Positions 23,101 through 38,100 of a stretch of DNA of 64,000 nt are shown piece by piece (position 1 is the first letter of the stretch; each line of letters starts with the position of its first letter). The notes beneath the pieces are model-generated. The model worked only from the letters and a program-made list of their open reading frames with translations. It was not told the DNA's origin and searched no databases. Both the position numbers and the translations under genes were made by a program. The stretch comes from Siphonodentalium dalli (Eukaryota; Mollusca; Scaphopoda; Gadilida; Siphonodentaliidae): contig CP136064.1 in assembly GCA_032622095.1 (NCBI GenBank), positions 150,599,819 to 150,663,818 on the forward strand. Reading direction: 5' to 3'.

Positions 23101-26100
23101 CAATGGATCAAATTTTTTTTCCGAAATTCGTTAAAAATCATGGCTGCCAGCAGCCATCTTGGATTTTACTCTTTGCTGACTAAATCTTTTGGCAATCCCT
23201 ACAGGCCACATCCCTCATCCAATCATCATCAAACATCATACGGATCTTCAGGGTGACCTCTAGATTGGAGCCATTGAATTTTTTCGAAATTCTTTATAAA
23301 ACATGGCTGCCAGCAGCCATCTTGGATTTCAAATTTGAATCCAGCAGCACACCATGTAGCCCACATTTATTGTTGAAATGTTTGAAATGAAAATAATTTC
23401 ATCTACTCAATACAAGACCTTTACTGTAACTTTTTGGCTTTCTTTATCATTCTATTCATTGCTCATTAAAAAATAAACTCCTTCCCATGTTGAGCTACAT
23501 TGTCATTGACACTTTCATTAAATTTTGCAGTCAAGATTTTTGATGAAAAAATGCCATCTTGGATTTTACTCTTTGCATGACTAAATACTTTGGCACACCC
23601 TACAGACCACATCCCGTATCCGATCATCACCAAACTTCATATGGATCTTCGGGGTGACCGCTAGATGGGAGTCTCTTATTTTGACTGAAATTTGTTGAAA
23701 ATCATGGCCACCAGCAGTCATCTTGGATTTCAAATTTGAATCCACCAGCACACCCCGCAGCCCACATTTATTGGGATAATTTATTTTAACATTTACAGGC
23801 ATGTTTAGAATCACCTCTAGATGGGAGCTATCATATTTGAACAATTTTCGATGAAAAACATGGCGACCAGCAGCCATCTTGGATTTAACTTTTTTTTTTT
23901 TTTTTTAATATTTTTATTGAATAACACTTGAACATTCGAACATATCGAATACAAGTTACATCTAAAGAATGCATTAATAAACAGACACACTCCTATCGCT
24001 CTGTCTTGCGCTCTCTACAGACAATACAAGCTTACATACAGTCCCGACTGAGGCCACGTTCACAAACCTGGGTACCATGTCAGGGAAATACGCCAAAATT
24101 GACTTACATGACAATGATTTGCTAAATATGGAGTATAAACTTCAAGTATGATTTTCAGTCACTGCCGTCTACTATATATTGGACAATTTCGAAGCCTGGA
24201 AATATATATGTGCGCATGAAATTTTAGACATTTTAGGCATACAATGTAAAATAATTTCAAGGGTCAACCGTGTAATCGGTATTTGTGTTTAGTATCTCAA
24301 ATCATATGTTCCAATGTTTAAAGAATATACTTTAAGAATCCAAGATTTATCATTGTGGAAATTTGGTGGGTAATTTGTCGAGGTGTGTGAACGTAGCCTT
24401 AGTCCCATGGGTGAAGTTCGGCTGTTATCGGTGGTGAACAAGTTGATCTAATTTATTTAACAGAGTATAGGAACATGTTATATGGGTGTATATATCTATA
24501 TACACAAGGGAAGTAATAATTAGATATGTGCTATGGTCGACATTTCTGTATTCATTCGTGGCCAATCAAGGACGGCTATGACTTGTACGAGTAATATAAT
24601 AGTAGTAATAATAACACTGATAGTAATAAGAGTAATTATTGTGAATTTTCTTTCACGGCAAATTTGAACAAGAACCAGTCTTTTTCGAACTCTTCCAATT
24701 TAAATTCACGGCGTGCATTATATTTTTCACATTTATATCGAAAGCGTAAATCTCCTAGAAATGACAAAATTGTTAGTTTTTCTGGTGTGAATTTTGTTCT
24801 GTAGATATATTGTTTTACTAAGAGCCAAAATAAATTAGTGGTATAGTTGTCATTTACACAGCGGGACCCAATTATCATTGTTCGCTTAGTCGCTTGCAAG
24901 TTGATGCTGCTTCGGTTACCCCATGAATGTATGTCTTTCAGTAAAGTTTGAACGTGTTCACATTCCCAAAATATATGTGATATGCTTTCCTTCTTGTCTT
25001 TGCAACGAATGGATGTGTCATCTTGTCGAATTTTGGCTAATTTCAGGAAGCTATTAGTTGATATAATTCTAGAGTTTATTCTATACTGAAGCCATTGAAG
25101 CTTTGTGTCAGGCGTCGTGGAAAAGGGTAGTTTATTGTATATATTCCAGTCAATTTCGTCATCGCCTATTTCTATTTGCCATTTTGCCTGGGAAGTGGGT
25201 ACATGGCAATCATGGTTCAATATGTCATAGAAATCGCGACCTCCGCTGGAATTTCTGAGTAGGGTCACGAAATTATCTGGGAGGATGGGAATCGAGCTTC
25301 GGAAAATTGGTTTTGAGATTTTATTTGAGTAAGAGATAAGCTGTCGTCAGATGCTATTTAAGATAATGAAGTTTGTACGTATTTTGTAAGTTGAGTATAC
25401 CGTTTCAGTCGTATGGAAATTGCCGCTTTCTTGTAACAGTTCTTGTACAAAATATATTCCCTCTTTGTGCCATGCAACAAAATTGATAGGGCTTCCATTA
25501 ATTTTTATATTGGCGTTGTTCCAGAGAGTGCATGCAGATATGTTTACATTTCTGATATTTTTTTCTAGGAAATTTGCCCATGCTATAAGTACGTCGCGCC
25601 AGAAATGATTTTGAAGCTTTTTCGCTTTACTGTAAAAATATGAATGATGATAGGTGAGGAAAAAAGGGTCTTTGAGAATAGGGAGTTCTGTCAACGGGGT
25701 CCATTTAGAGCTTTTGGTCACTAAACGCCTGATCCTTGTGATTTTCATGGAAATGATGAAGTTTTTAATATCTACCATCTTGAGACCACCTTGTTTATAG
25801 TCTTGGCATAACAGTTTTCTCTTGACTCGGTCACGCTTGCTGCCCCACACAAAGTTAAAAAACACATGATTCTAGTTTCTGTACAAATTGTGGCTCTGGG
25901 TTGGGAGCGATATGAATAGGTGAGTAAGTTTGGGGAGTATGAGGGATTTAATTACCGTTATTCTACCTAGCGGGGTAAGTAATCTGTGCTTCCAAATTTC
26001 AATGGATCTTGTTATGTCGTCGAATTTTTTTTCGTAATTATTTGACATTAAGTTCAAGTCTGAATTAAAGTGAATACCAAGTAGGTCGAAAGAATATGAA

Positions 26101-29100
26101 AATTTTATATTGAGGTTTGGGCATATATGGTCGCTTCGCCCTGTATAACAACCAATCCACGACGCCTGACATTTATTAGGGTTGATCCATAAACCAGAAA
26201 TTTGTGCGAAAACGTCAAGAATGTGATATGCTTCTCTTACACTTGTTTCCTTGCCGTCCAGGATGAGCGTCGTGTCGTCTGCGTATTGCGTTACTCTGTA
26301 TTCTTCACCGAGGGTTGTACCTTTAATATTTCTATTATTTCTAACCATGAGTGCTAGCACTTCCGCGCATATTAGAAAAATATAAGGTGAAATTGGGTCT
26401 CCCTGTCGACAGCCTCAAGAAATAAAAAAAATTTGTGATATATACCCATTAACGAGAACGGAAGAATTTATATTTTTATAGAACACTGAGATCCATTTTT
26501 TAATCGAGTCACCAAAATTAAACATATCAAGGCATTTGTGTAGAAATTTCCATGACACAGAGTCGAATGCCTTTTCAAAGTCAACGAGAAGATGAAGACC
26601 TGACTTATTTTTTTATTTTCGTATTATAAATAATGTCATATATTAGCCTTGTATTGTCGCCGATATATCTGCCTTTCAGGAATCCAGTCTGATCAGGAAT
26701 GATAATGTTTGGTAGTACAGATTTTAACCTTTCGGCAATACACGATGATGCTAATTTATGGGTGCAGTTTAATAAGGTTATTGGTCTCCAGTTCTTTAAA
26801 AGTTGTCGATCGTTGACTTTCTTTGGAATTAGTGTAATCAGGCCTGGTTTTTGTGTGATGGACAATTCTCCAGCGTCAAAGGATTCGTTTAATGATTCAC
26901 ATAGAATTTGACCTAAATCTGACCAAAAGAATTTCCAAAATTCATACTAATAACCATCTAAGCCACTAGATTTGCCATTTTTAGGTTTCCTCAAAGCTCA
27001 AAGCTGTTGTAAGTTCATTTAGAGTTATGGGACCTTCAATATTTTGCTCAGACATTGATGAAAGAGTGGGGTTGTTCAAGTCAGAAAATACATGTTCGAT
27101 GTGATAGCTATTGATTGGTTTTGACGAGTATAGTGTCTGGTAAAAATTACGAGTCTCTTCTAAGATATCGTTTTGGTTTGTAAGACTATCCCCATTTGAT
27201 TTTGTAAGGTTGGTTAGGGTTTTGGATATGCAATTGCGTTTTTCGAGATTGAAACAATATTTTGTTGGTTTTTCCCCTTCTTCGACCCAAATAGCTCTGG
27301 ACCTAATCATAGCTCCTCTTGATGCTTCTTTCCTTAGTTGACAGAGTACCCCTTCCGTTTTTTGTAAGGCTTCTATAAGTTCTTCTCTTCTGACATCATC
27401 TAAATTACTCTGATCTAGGGCCATCAAAGTTTCTGCTTGTGATTTTTTAAGTGCGGTTTCTTGAAATTCGCGTTCCCGCTTACGTTTAGAAGAATATTTT
27501 ATTGTTTCTCCTCTAATTTCAAGCAAAAGGGTATCCAAGAATAGACGTTTATTAATTTTGCATGTAAAATCGTTGTTGTCACCTTTCTTTTGAACATGAT
27601 CGTATCGTTTTTTGATAGTTTCGATAATTGTTTTTACAAGTTGAATATATTTTTCGTCATGTAAAAGAGAAGTATTGAACTTCCAGAAACCCTGACCATG
27701 TCTTATATTATTAAGGTTGAGTGTGAGAGTAATAATTGAGTGATCAGTTCTGTAACCCGGCAAGATATCGGTGGCCTCCTGTCCGGTTAAATTTACAAGT
27801 TCTTTAGATATGAGAAAATAGTCAAGTCTTGCCATTTTTATCGGTGACTTTCTTCTCCAAGTGAATCATCTTTCATTTTCATTGTTTATCCTCCATGCGT
27901 CTACTAAATCTAGCTTGTCGACAAGGACACTAACTGCTAGCTTTGCTCGGGGGTTATTGCAGTTTACATAATTAAAGGTATCTTTCTGTTGATTTTGGAC
28001 TAGGTTCCAGTCGCCACAGATGATAATTTGTGTGTTTCCCAGTTCAGTTATAATATCTTTGATTTTATTGTAAAATTCAGGATTGTCATCATTTGGACCA
28101 TATATATTAGCTAATGTAAATCGGATTTTCTCGATAGTTATGTCAAGTATAAGGTACATGTAATTCCCATTGTTGTCTTTTACTCTTTCGTGTATTTCAA
28201 AGCTAAAATTATTGTTAAAGAGGATTGCCACCCCGTGAGACTGGGATGAATATGGTGCCATTTCTATCTTATATCCCCATTCTGCTGTAATGCATTTATC
28301 TGGCTGTGCTGTAAAGTGGGTATCTTGTAGACAGTATATTGAGGACTTCAAATTTCTGAGGTATCGAAATACATCACAGCGTTTTTAGGCTTGATTTAAC
28401 CCTCGGCAGTTAGAAGACATAATTTTTATAGACATTTGATCATGATATAGGCGCGCAGACGACAAGACACTCGACCAGGTTGGGCTATCCAGATAGCATT
28501 ACAGACATAAGTACATAGGTATTGTATATATGTGAGTATACCCTTACATGTAGTTATACCACCGATTTCAGTCGAACAGCAAAAACATATTTCAAAACAT
28601 ACATTCAACATACATGCATACACAAAAACAATAATAAATACAATCCGGTAGAAGACTACCATGACGACGATCAAAAAGACCGCCCTGTGTGACCTGCCCA
28701 CATTGGCGAGAATATTATGGTCAGTTACGCTATTTGGAATGAGAATTAGCCATATTGTTACTTAATAATAGTTTGTCGTACGGAGACGTTGTGTTTCTTT
28801 CTGGATGTAACTCTTTGTATGACTAAAACCTTTGGCTCACCCTACAGACCACATTCCCCATCCGATCATCACCAAACTTCATATGGATCTTCAGGGTGAC
28901 CTCTAGTTTACTTAATTCCCCGCACTTTGGTATCATTTATGCTTTTTCGAGTTACCCCTGACCCTCTAACATCGAAAAACAAAGCCCATAGTAAACAATT
29001 ATTCTGTTCCGTCATTCCGGGCCACGTAAATCGACCGGCAACAAACCTAACCCGGAATGTAAATTTTGGAGTCTCTTTTGGGCGGTGACGTCACTTGGGG

Positions 29101-32100
29101 ACACCCTTCGGCACTGAAACAATGGCGTACTGATGATTTGTTTTGTAAAAGTTCAAGCATTTCATTAGCCAACGATGGCGATGGTAGTGGGGACAGCGTT
29201 ACAGAAAGTGTATTAAATGAAGCTAATGTTAGCAGTTATATGCTCGATACAGACATTTAAGAAGATAATACTGGCGTTTAAACACTAAACGAATAAATGT
29301 GATGGCTGATCGGTGTGTTGGCCTTCTGTTCCAACAGAACAGCGTTGGAATGGATAATAACCTGATAACAACGGTGAGTGAAACTGGAAAAGAAAATTTT
29401 CGAACTCACATGGACGTGCATACATATATCAATAATATCATAGTATTCTAATTGAAGTGGAATTGAAAACAAGTGAACTTGAGTACTGGATTTTTTTTAT
29501 TTATCATTTTATTTATTTTTGAAATCTGATGTGATTAAAAACATAAGATAAAAATGAATTGTCAATGGAAAAGATAATAATTTTATCTAGATCTGCATCT
29601 CATCATTCCCATCAATGGTGTTATGTCTTATGACAGTTTGGTCTACCTGGTACCTGTCTACTCTAGTTGTTTAACTTCTAGTATATTTGAAGAGTAATTA
29701 AAGTTATATTAAACAATTTAAACTGTTACAAAAATTTCAAGTTTGCCTGAAAAAAATATTTTTCAAAATGCCTGGTCCAACGGTTGTTGGGTCACAGTGG
29801 GTATTGTGAGTAGGACCACCTAACCCGATCTATACCCGGGACAACCCGACAGTGGCCAACATGAACTAAGAATATATTTACTAGTCTCATAATTTTTTTC
29901 GTTTTTTTTTTATAACCCACAACATAATTTTGCTGAAAATGTAAATATAAAAGTTATCTCTTTGGCAATTGGCGACAAAATCTCGGCACACCAGCTGTTT
30001 TGTTTTTACGATTCTGTTTCAATTGTCAACTTATGTCAAGTACCGGTATGTGCGTCCAACATACATGTCACTGGTCAGTTTGAACATTATATTAATTTCT
30101 TTTTTCTCCCATGAAATTGTTGTAGGACCTACTTACTCATTGCCCCCCCCCCCTGAAAACAATGGGATGCTTATGTACTCAAAGCTATATTTCGTGTAAA
30201 CAACTAAACATACATGTGGAGGTCCAAGCGACTGATTATAATCATGAAATATAATTTTAGGCCAGTTCTGCCTGGGGATTATTGAGGCAAGATCTTAATC
30301 TTTCTATAATCTTTGCCAATTTCAGGTGTTCCTGTTCAAATTGCATGTCAGAATCACCTAATGTACAACTAAGTGTCAGGATTGCTCAGAAGACGGCTCA
30401 GCATATCAAAAGGACTACAGCTGCATGACATAGATTGGTGCATTCTTGAATATGTTTCTGGTCAGCAACAATGTGGTCACCCTTTGAAGGTCCATTATAT
30501 GATGCATGAAGTATAGGCATATACATTCTACTGGCAGTTCAACCGATAGTGCTGGGACGTACCTTGGACATCGCAATAGATGTTTAATGCCATCATGTAT
30601 TCTGTACCCCACTACAGGGAAAGACAGGAGTTTGCTTGTGTTGTTTGTACACCTGGTTCAGGGCGAGCTGACAGACATGAGAGATGTTGTTTGCTTTATA
30701 TTAAACATCAAATTTAATGAAAACCTTTGTCACAACCTTTCTACCCATGATGCAGTTGTCATGTTGCTATATCTTATTTTTATATATTTTTAAAGGCTGG
30801 AAAAAGGTAATTATAGACAATCAGACATCTTGAATATATTCAACCAGCTGTAATCGAATATGTGGGTACATTGTATTATGACATGACAGCTTGTATGGCT
30901 ATAACAGGGTAGTTATCGGGGGTTCAAACATGTTCAAACACCCCCTCCCCTACATGTACCCACAGCAAATTTTCGTCATAAGAGATGGACCATTGAAATG
31001 TCATGCCTGACACAACACTGTTGTATCTGTTTCTACTAGGATTAAGGTCATGGGTAATTAATGTTATGTTTACTGTCAATCGCGCATTTTCTTTTTCTAT
31101 AATTAAAATTAATGAATTTCATATATTATTGGCACAATGCACAATTTGATTGTTTGATATATGATCATTCACATAGAAATAATGTAAACAATCTTGATTG
31201 GTGTTAATGTTTATGTTATAATTACATTGTACTATATACACCAGTAAGTAATGTCAGAAACCCATCAGGAATATAATTAATAATGAATAATCCCTTCATT
31301 TGGCATTTAATTCTCAGAATCCTGAATGATGCTAAACATAACTTTATTAACCATGTCCTAAACTTGGAAATTTTTTATCTTATGTTTATCTAAACTGCAA
31401 GAGCTGAGAGACTTGTGTCATTAAGCACTATAAACAGAATATCCATAATTCATAATTTATTGCTTTCGATCAATATTTTGTCAGGGTGGAATTTCACAAC
31501 AGTTTGAAAGGAGGGGTTGGTTCAAATGAGGGGGTGGGCCCGGTGGGGACATATATAGAAATTTCAGGCTGAACCCCCAACATAAATCCTCCAACCACAT
31601 GCAAAACATTTAAGTTTCTCAGTTATTTTAGTCAAAATTGGTATATGATCTGTTATCCCACCAATGTCAATTCGGTGTGTAGAAATAGTAATTGCCAGTA
31701 ATATAGTAACAGCTTGTGGCACTTATGTGTTGGGAAAAATTTTGAACCAAACAACTGGTGGATATCTTTGTTGCCATCCCTTCAAGCTTCAGGACACTGA
31801 CTTGTAACGCACTAAACTGCTCTCAACCTGCACTGCCCTTATGCACCATCACTATATATTGTATACATGTAAGCTTATACGGAACGCTCTTCATGTCCCA
31901 TATGAGACAAAGGCACCTATCTCATGATATTCTCCAGGTGAGGTGACCCATGTGCACCAATATTCCTACATATTGTCTAAGCTGATGAGGAACGCTCTTT
32001 ACTGCTCATATTTGTTTATTGGTGCCCATTTATGTTGGCTGTCAGATGTAAACGGGACCTATCCCACGAGACTCATCATGTCAATTTGCCGCTATGAACC

Positions 32101-35100
32101 ATATCCAACGACAACTTCCATTTTAACTATATAATTAATTAGTTAGTTCAATTAATGCCCTTTTAAGACATCTGACCTATCTAATAAGATATTCTGGGTC
32201 CTATGTAGAAATATTCGGCTCTGTTGGTCCAGCTGTTTGGTCGCCTATAGCCCAAACAAACAAACCAACTTGAGTTTTATTAGTATAGTTGATCCCATGA
32301 TCTCACATACAATACTGTACCAAATTTGCTTTGTGAGTCTCATTAAAGTATATCTCAACTAGTCCGCCGAATGATATTACCTGGTACATTCAGTCTATCC
32401 AACACAGACAGGGTAAAAAACATGTGCCTGTTATAGTTCAACATCAACTCGAGGGTCTCCGTTGGCGTGGGGTGAGTTGTGTCCACCTTCTGCGTATCAA
32501 ACTCCATGTTTGCAAAATACCTGGGACTAATATAACATAACATTCTATATTATATAGTCACGGCAAATGCCATTTAGATTAGAATTTTCACAACTAAATT
32601 ACTGCATGGTACCTCAAGTTTACACCTCATAATTATGTTGGACATTTCCAAACTGTAAACCCACCAAACATCGAACTACCGACGACTCATTCAATTTTTT
32701 TAATTCGAGTCGACAAAAGTACGTTTTGTTTAAAATAAATGCGAAGTGGAAGCACTACCGACGAAGAATGCATGTGGATGCGTCTGAGATCCGTGTTTGA
32801 AACAAACGTCGCATCTCCGTCGACTCGAATTTATATCGGAGAAATGCAAACGAGCTGCACAATAATATGCTGATGAGGGAATTTCAACTGAAACTGGAAA
32901 ACCCCAACGAACGTGACGTAATTTGGCAGTATTTTAATTCGAGTCCACACAAGTGCGACGTTTGTTTAAAAATAAAAGCGAGTAGACACTCTAAATAAAA
33001 TGTTATTACTTTTGGATTTTAGTGGCGACTGTGTGGGTGGTAAAAATTTCAATAGTTTGAAAGTTCATACTGGAAACAACATTATTAGTTGGAAATTTCA
33101 CACCAGCGACAGGTTGAAATTTTTCTTATAATTTGATTTTCCAACAATTGATTTGTGGATAATTTGTTATTTTTAGGCCAACATTTGCATAATTTCCTAC
33201 TTTTGTTGAAAATTTTGACTGAAATGGCCATCAGTCGGAAATGTTCCACCCTCATGAGGTGTTAGGTCTGAAATTTCCAACACTTGGGGAAGCTTGTTTC
33301 CTGGTCCCTCATGACCCCCGTGGCCACTCAAAAACTGCTAATTAGTCATCTATTGGAAATATTCCAACCTTAATGGGAGTGTCAGGTCGGAAATTTCCAA
33401 CATGTGGAAAGCTTGCATGAGGCCAGTCTATAAATACTAGAGGATTTTGTGATTTTTATGTTAAGAGTTCTCACACCGTGCCCAACTATGATCGGATTTT
33501 CAGGTTCAGATCTGTAATTTTTCTTACACTGGTAGAACCATGGTCCGCCCAGTGCATGGTCACAAGTCTACTCGGATCCATTCCGAATAGGCTATCATCC
33601 AAGCCTGTGAGGGAACAACCGAGGCGGGTGCAAATCAAATTATCCAAAGTTATGAGCCCCCCCCCCACAACGGAAACCCCCAAACTATACGTCCCTGTTC
33701 ACTATTAACAAGGGTCTTTCGGCGCTATTACTAATAAGGGTATTTCGTCACTTGGATGTCAAAAGCCATATCTTCTCACTAAATTTAACGTTTTAGAATT
33801 TGAATATTCTAATGCCGGTGTAAGATAAACTGCCGGGGGAAGATAAACTAGGTAAATTCCAATGAAAATTCTCTGAACTATAATTATTGTCTCTTTTACA
33901 GAAAAATCATGCTTCCTTGTCACCTATGATAGTTTTTCTTAGTCACATAGTGATAGTGAACGATAATATGAGACTAACTCGCCAATAGATGTTAAGGTAT
34001 GGAAAATTCAGGCGGGGGGGGGGGGGGGGGAGATAAACTGGGTGATTTTCAATAAAAAAAAATCTGAACAATAATGTCTCTGCCGAAGAAAAGACATGCT
34101 TCCTTGCCACCAATGATAGTTTTTCTAAGTCACATAGTCATAGTGAATGATAAAATGAGACTATCACGCCAATAGATGTTAAGGTATGGAAAATTCAGGC
34201 GGGGGGGGGGGGGGGGGGGGGGGGGGGGGAGATAACCTAGGTTATCTTCCCCCCCAGGGGGGGGGGGAAGATAAACTAGGTAAAACCAGTTTATCTTCCC
34301 CCCCGGGGGGAAGATGCGCAGGGGGGGAAGATGTCGTAGCACACCGGTACTATTATTGTCAGGTAATTCAGGGTAATTGATCACATACAATAGGCCATTC
34401 TTTGTGTGGCTGCTCCCAGTGACAACATATTTGTTTGTCATATGCATGGTGATTGCCAACTGAGTTTGATCATCAAAACAATCTCCACACAAATCGATTA
34501 AAACCCGCAAACAACAACACCAAATTGTAAGCAGTTGAGAAGACATATTCGCCAGTGTCTTTTGTGTTTCCAAGTGACGTCACGCACCAGAGTTGGCTGG
34601 GTTCACTGTGATGCTGTTTTCGTTTCAGACGCGCTTTCTGAGCGACGTCATACTGGAAATTTCAATACGCGCTTTGCTTAGGTCTTTGCTTTGTGATCGT
34701 TTTGAGGGTATAAATGACTGATTTAGAACAAAAAGGTGTGGATTTTGCGAGTTGCGTCTCTCTCTTTAACTTCTTCTTTGTCATTATTAGCTCAACTTTA
34801 CTGTGTAAAGTTTGAGCTATTGCCATGGCTTGGTATCCGTCGTCTGTGTGTGTGTGTGTGATTCGTCAACAATTTCCTTTAGCACGGGCTACAGTTCGTA
34901 CCTTTGATCCGATTATTATGAAATTTGTCATGGATGTTGACATTGACATGTAGATGGGAACGAGTCATTTTGGGGTCATTCGGAGAAAAAAAAACATGGC
35001 CGCCAAATTTCAAAATTCAATCCATTAGCACGGGCTACAGGCCGTACTGTTCGTCTTATTGTCATGAAATTGGTCATGGATGTTAATATTGACATGTAGA

Positions 35101-38100
35101 TGGGAACGAGTAATTTTTGGGTCATTCGGCCAAAAAACATGGCCGCCGGCAGCCCTCTTAGATTTTACTCTTTGCATGACTAAATCCTTTGACAAGGGCT
35201 ACAGGTCGTACCTTTGGGCGGATCATCATAAAATTAGTCATGGATGTTAACAATGACATGTAGATGGGAACGAGTCATTTTTGGGTCATTCGGGCAAAAA
35301 CATGGCCGCCAGCAGCCATCTTGGATTTTACTCTTTGTATGACTAAATCCTTTAGCACGGGCCACAGGTCGTACCTTTAGTCTGATCATCATGAAATTTG
35401 TCATGGCTGTTGAAAATGGAATGTAGATGGGAACGAGTCATTTTGGGGTCATTCCGACAAAAAACATGGCCACCAGCGGCCATCTTTGATTTAAAAAATT
35501 ATTTCATTAGCACGGGCCACAGGTCGTACTGTTCGTCTGATCATCATGAAATTTGACATGGATGTTAATATTGACATGTAGATGGGAACGAGTAATTTTG
35601 GGGTCATTCGGCCAAAAAACATGGCGCCAGCAGCCATCTTGGATTTTACTCTTTGTATGACCAAATTCTTTAGCACGGGCTACAGGTCGTACTTTTAGTC
35701 TGATCATAATAAAAAATTTCATGGATGTTAACACTGGCATGTAGATGGGAACGAGTAATGTTGGGGTCATTCGGCCCAAAAACATGGCCGCCAGCAGCCA
35801 TCTTGGATTTTACTCTTTGTGTGACTAAATCCTTTAGCACAGGCTACAGGTCGTACCTTTAGTCTGATCATCATAAAATTTGTCATGGCTGTTGAAATTG
35901 ACATGTAGATGGGAACGAGTCATTTTGGGGTTATTCGGCATTAAAACATGGCTGCCAGTGGCCATTTTGGATTCTACTCTTTGCACGACTAAAGCTATCA
36001 AATGTTTTTGAATTGTTGGAAAACATAGCCGCCAGCAACCATCTTAGATTTTACTTTTATATACATTGCTCAGCAAAAAATTCACTTCTTCCCAAGTTGA
36101 GCTACAGTGTCATTGACACTTTCATTAAAGGTACTCAATCCGATTCCAACAATATGAATTTTTAGAAATGCCTCTTCAGTTATCAGAATCGATTAATTGC
36201 CCAAACATAATGCTAACCACTGTCAACTAAAGATTGCCTGAAACATGTTATTTATCAACATGTTGTTCAACAAAATTTGGCCTTATTATCAACACAAAGC
36301 CTCTTGATTTTAGAGTTATCCATCTTCATCCAAGCATTGATAGGTGAGTTCCTCCACTCGAATCAAATATTTTTCCCGCTGAATCCAAATAAATAATAAT
36401 TGAAGGGAACTTTAATAATCGGGTTATGCATATTTAAGTATATATGCAACATATTATGACATATATACTTATCTACTTATACTTATATCATATTGATTAA
36501 AAATAAATCAATGTTTCAAAGAATTCATTTGAAGAGAGAAGACATCTTTGAATTTTTACATATCTTTATTAACTTTGAATGGTACAAACACAATAAAACA
36601 CAATAATGACATAATCACACATCTACATGTAGGTCAATTTAACATTGGAGGTGTTCATATTCCATACACATCACTTGCTCTATAGCATTTAATAACATCA
36701 TAATTACATGTAGGTCAATTTAATATCCGAAGTATTCATATTCCATATGCTTGAGTTGCTCAGTAGAGCAGCTCTTCAGCATCAATTTCACTGTCTTTGT
36801 TGCATTGTTATTCAGCGAGTATCCTTCTGTTGGATGCCGCGGCAGTTTGTCAAAGGTGTTTTCTGATTTTGCAATCCTGGATTATCAAAGTCTGGATTGG
36901 GAGAAGTGCAGCTTCTTTGTGTAGAATGGCAGTTAATCTACATAACTTCTGTTGCTGTTCTCATGCCTTGTTGTTGAGTTGTCTGTGCCAACCCTTGACA
37001 TGGTTGATGGTGCAGGTTGACTGGAAGTAAACCGACCAGGATTTAATCGGGAATGTTCTACTACCTTCAATCCATTGGCGTCGCATGTAGTCAGCCATAC
37101 TAGCCGATGCATGTCGCGTTTCATTATGCAGGCAACCTGTAATATAATGAAATACATTACTTTAAGCCTGTGTGTAACGGTTTGTAAATTAGAGCTTACA
37201 CAATCCTATATCAACACATACATTGTAGTACCGTACATTCATGGGCATATTAGATTACTGTGATTGGAAATGTGAGCCTTAATTATCTAGAATGGGAACT
37301 GATTAGGCGAGGAATAAAGCATTAATCTTACTGCTAACTAGCTTCTGGCATTTTCTCCACACCGACTGGCTGAAATGAAACAATCATCCTCGAATTGTCA
37401 TACTTCAATCAACTTAACCGAGATTTTCGAGTTGTCAAGATTTAAAATCTGACTGTAATTGTCTATAGTCTATTATAAATATTTATTGCATTATGCATTG
37501 AATAATCTGTTGTTGCCATTGCTAATAATTAATTGTCTCTCGATTGTCTCAAAATAGTTTGAATGTCAATACTAATTAGAAATGTAGACCATATTTCATT
37601 CTAGATCATAATATGATAATATGCAAGGCATATCCCTGGCATGACATTTTGGACAAAGAACCTTGCAAAGAATCGTGTGATTAATCATGAACCTATTTTT
37701 AGGCCTAATAAATGCATGGTAACAACTCTAATGCTTGATTAATCCCTTAGATCGTTTTGGATGCGAGTGGACTTTAATATGCCTATGGTTATGACATTGG
37801 CCTTTGATAATATAGGCTTATATGGCATATTTATCATATTGTTAGAAATACAATACATGTCATTGCTTGTAGCTACACTTAAATTTCAGGTTAGTTTTGA
37901 GTTCCTGACCAGAGAACTTCTGTGGCATGGATTTTCTGTGAGTATAATAAACATATTGAACTAATAGTATGGTCGTGGTACACAAAATGATGGGTTAACC
38001 TGGAAGAAATTGGTGTGAAAAGACGAAAGATAGTCTTTAGTATAACATATCTCAAATCTGCTTTGGGAAAACTTTGTTATCCAAGATGGCTTCCAACATG

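Noticed and set aside
29066-29260. 64-residue ORF downstream of the TGACGTCA site
   Set aside because: It has no ATG start in frame, no recognisable domain and no supporting splice context.
34130-34573. Proline-rich antisense ORF and glycine-rich sense ORF
   Set aside because: They are translations of the C/G homopolymer tracts.
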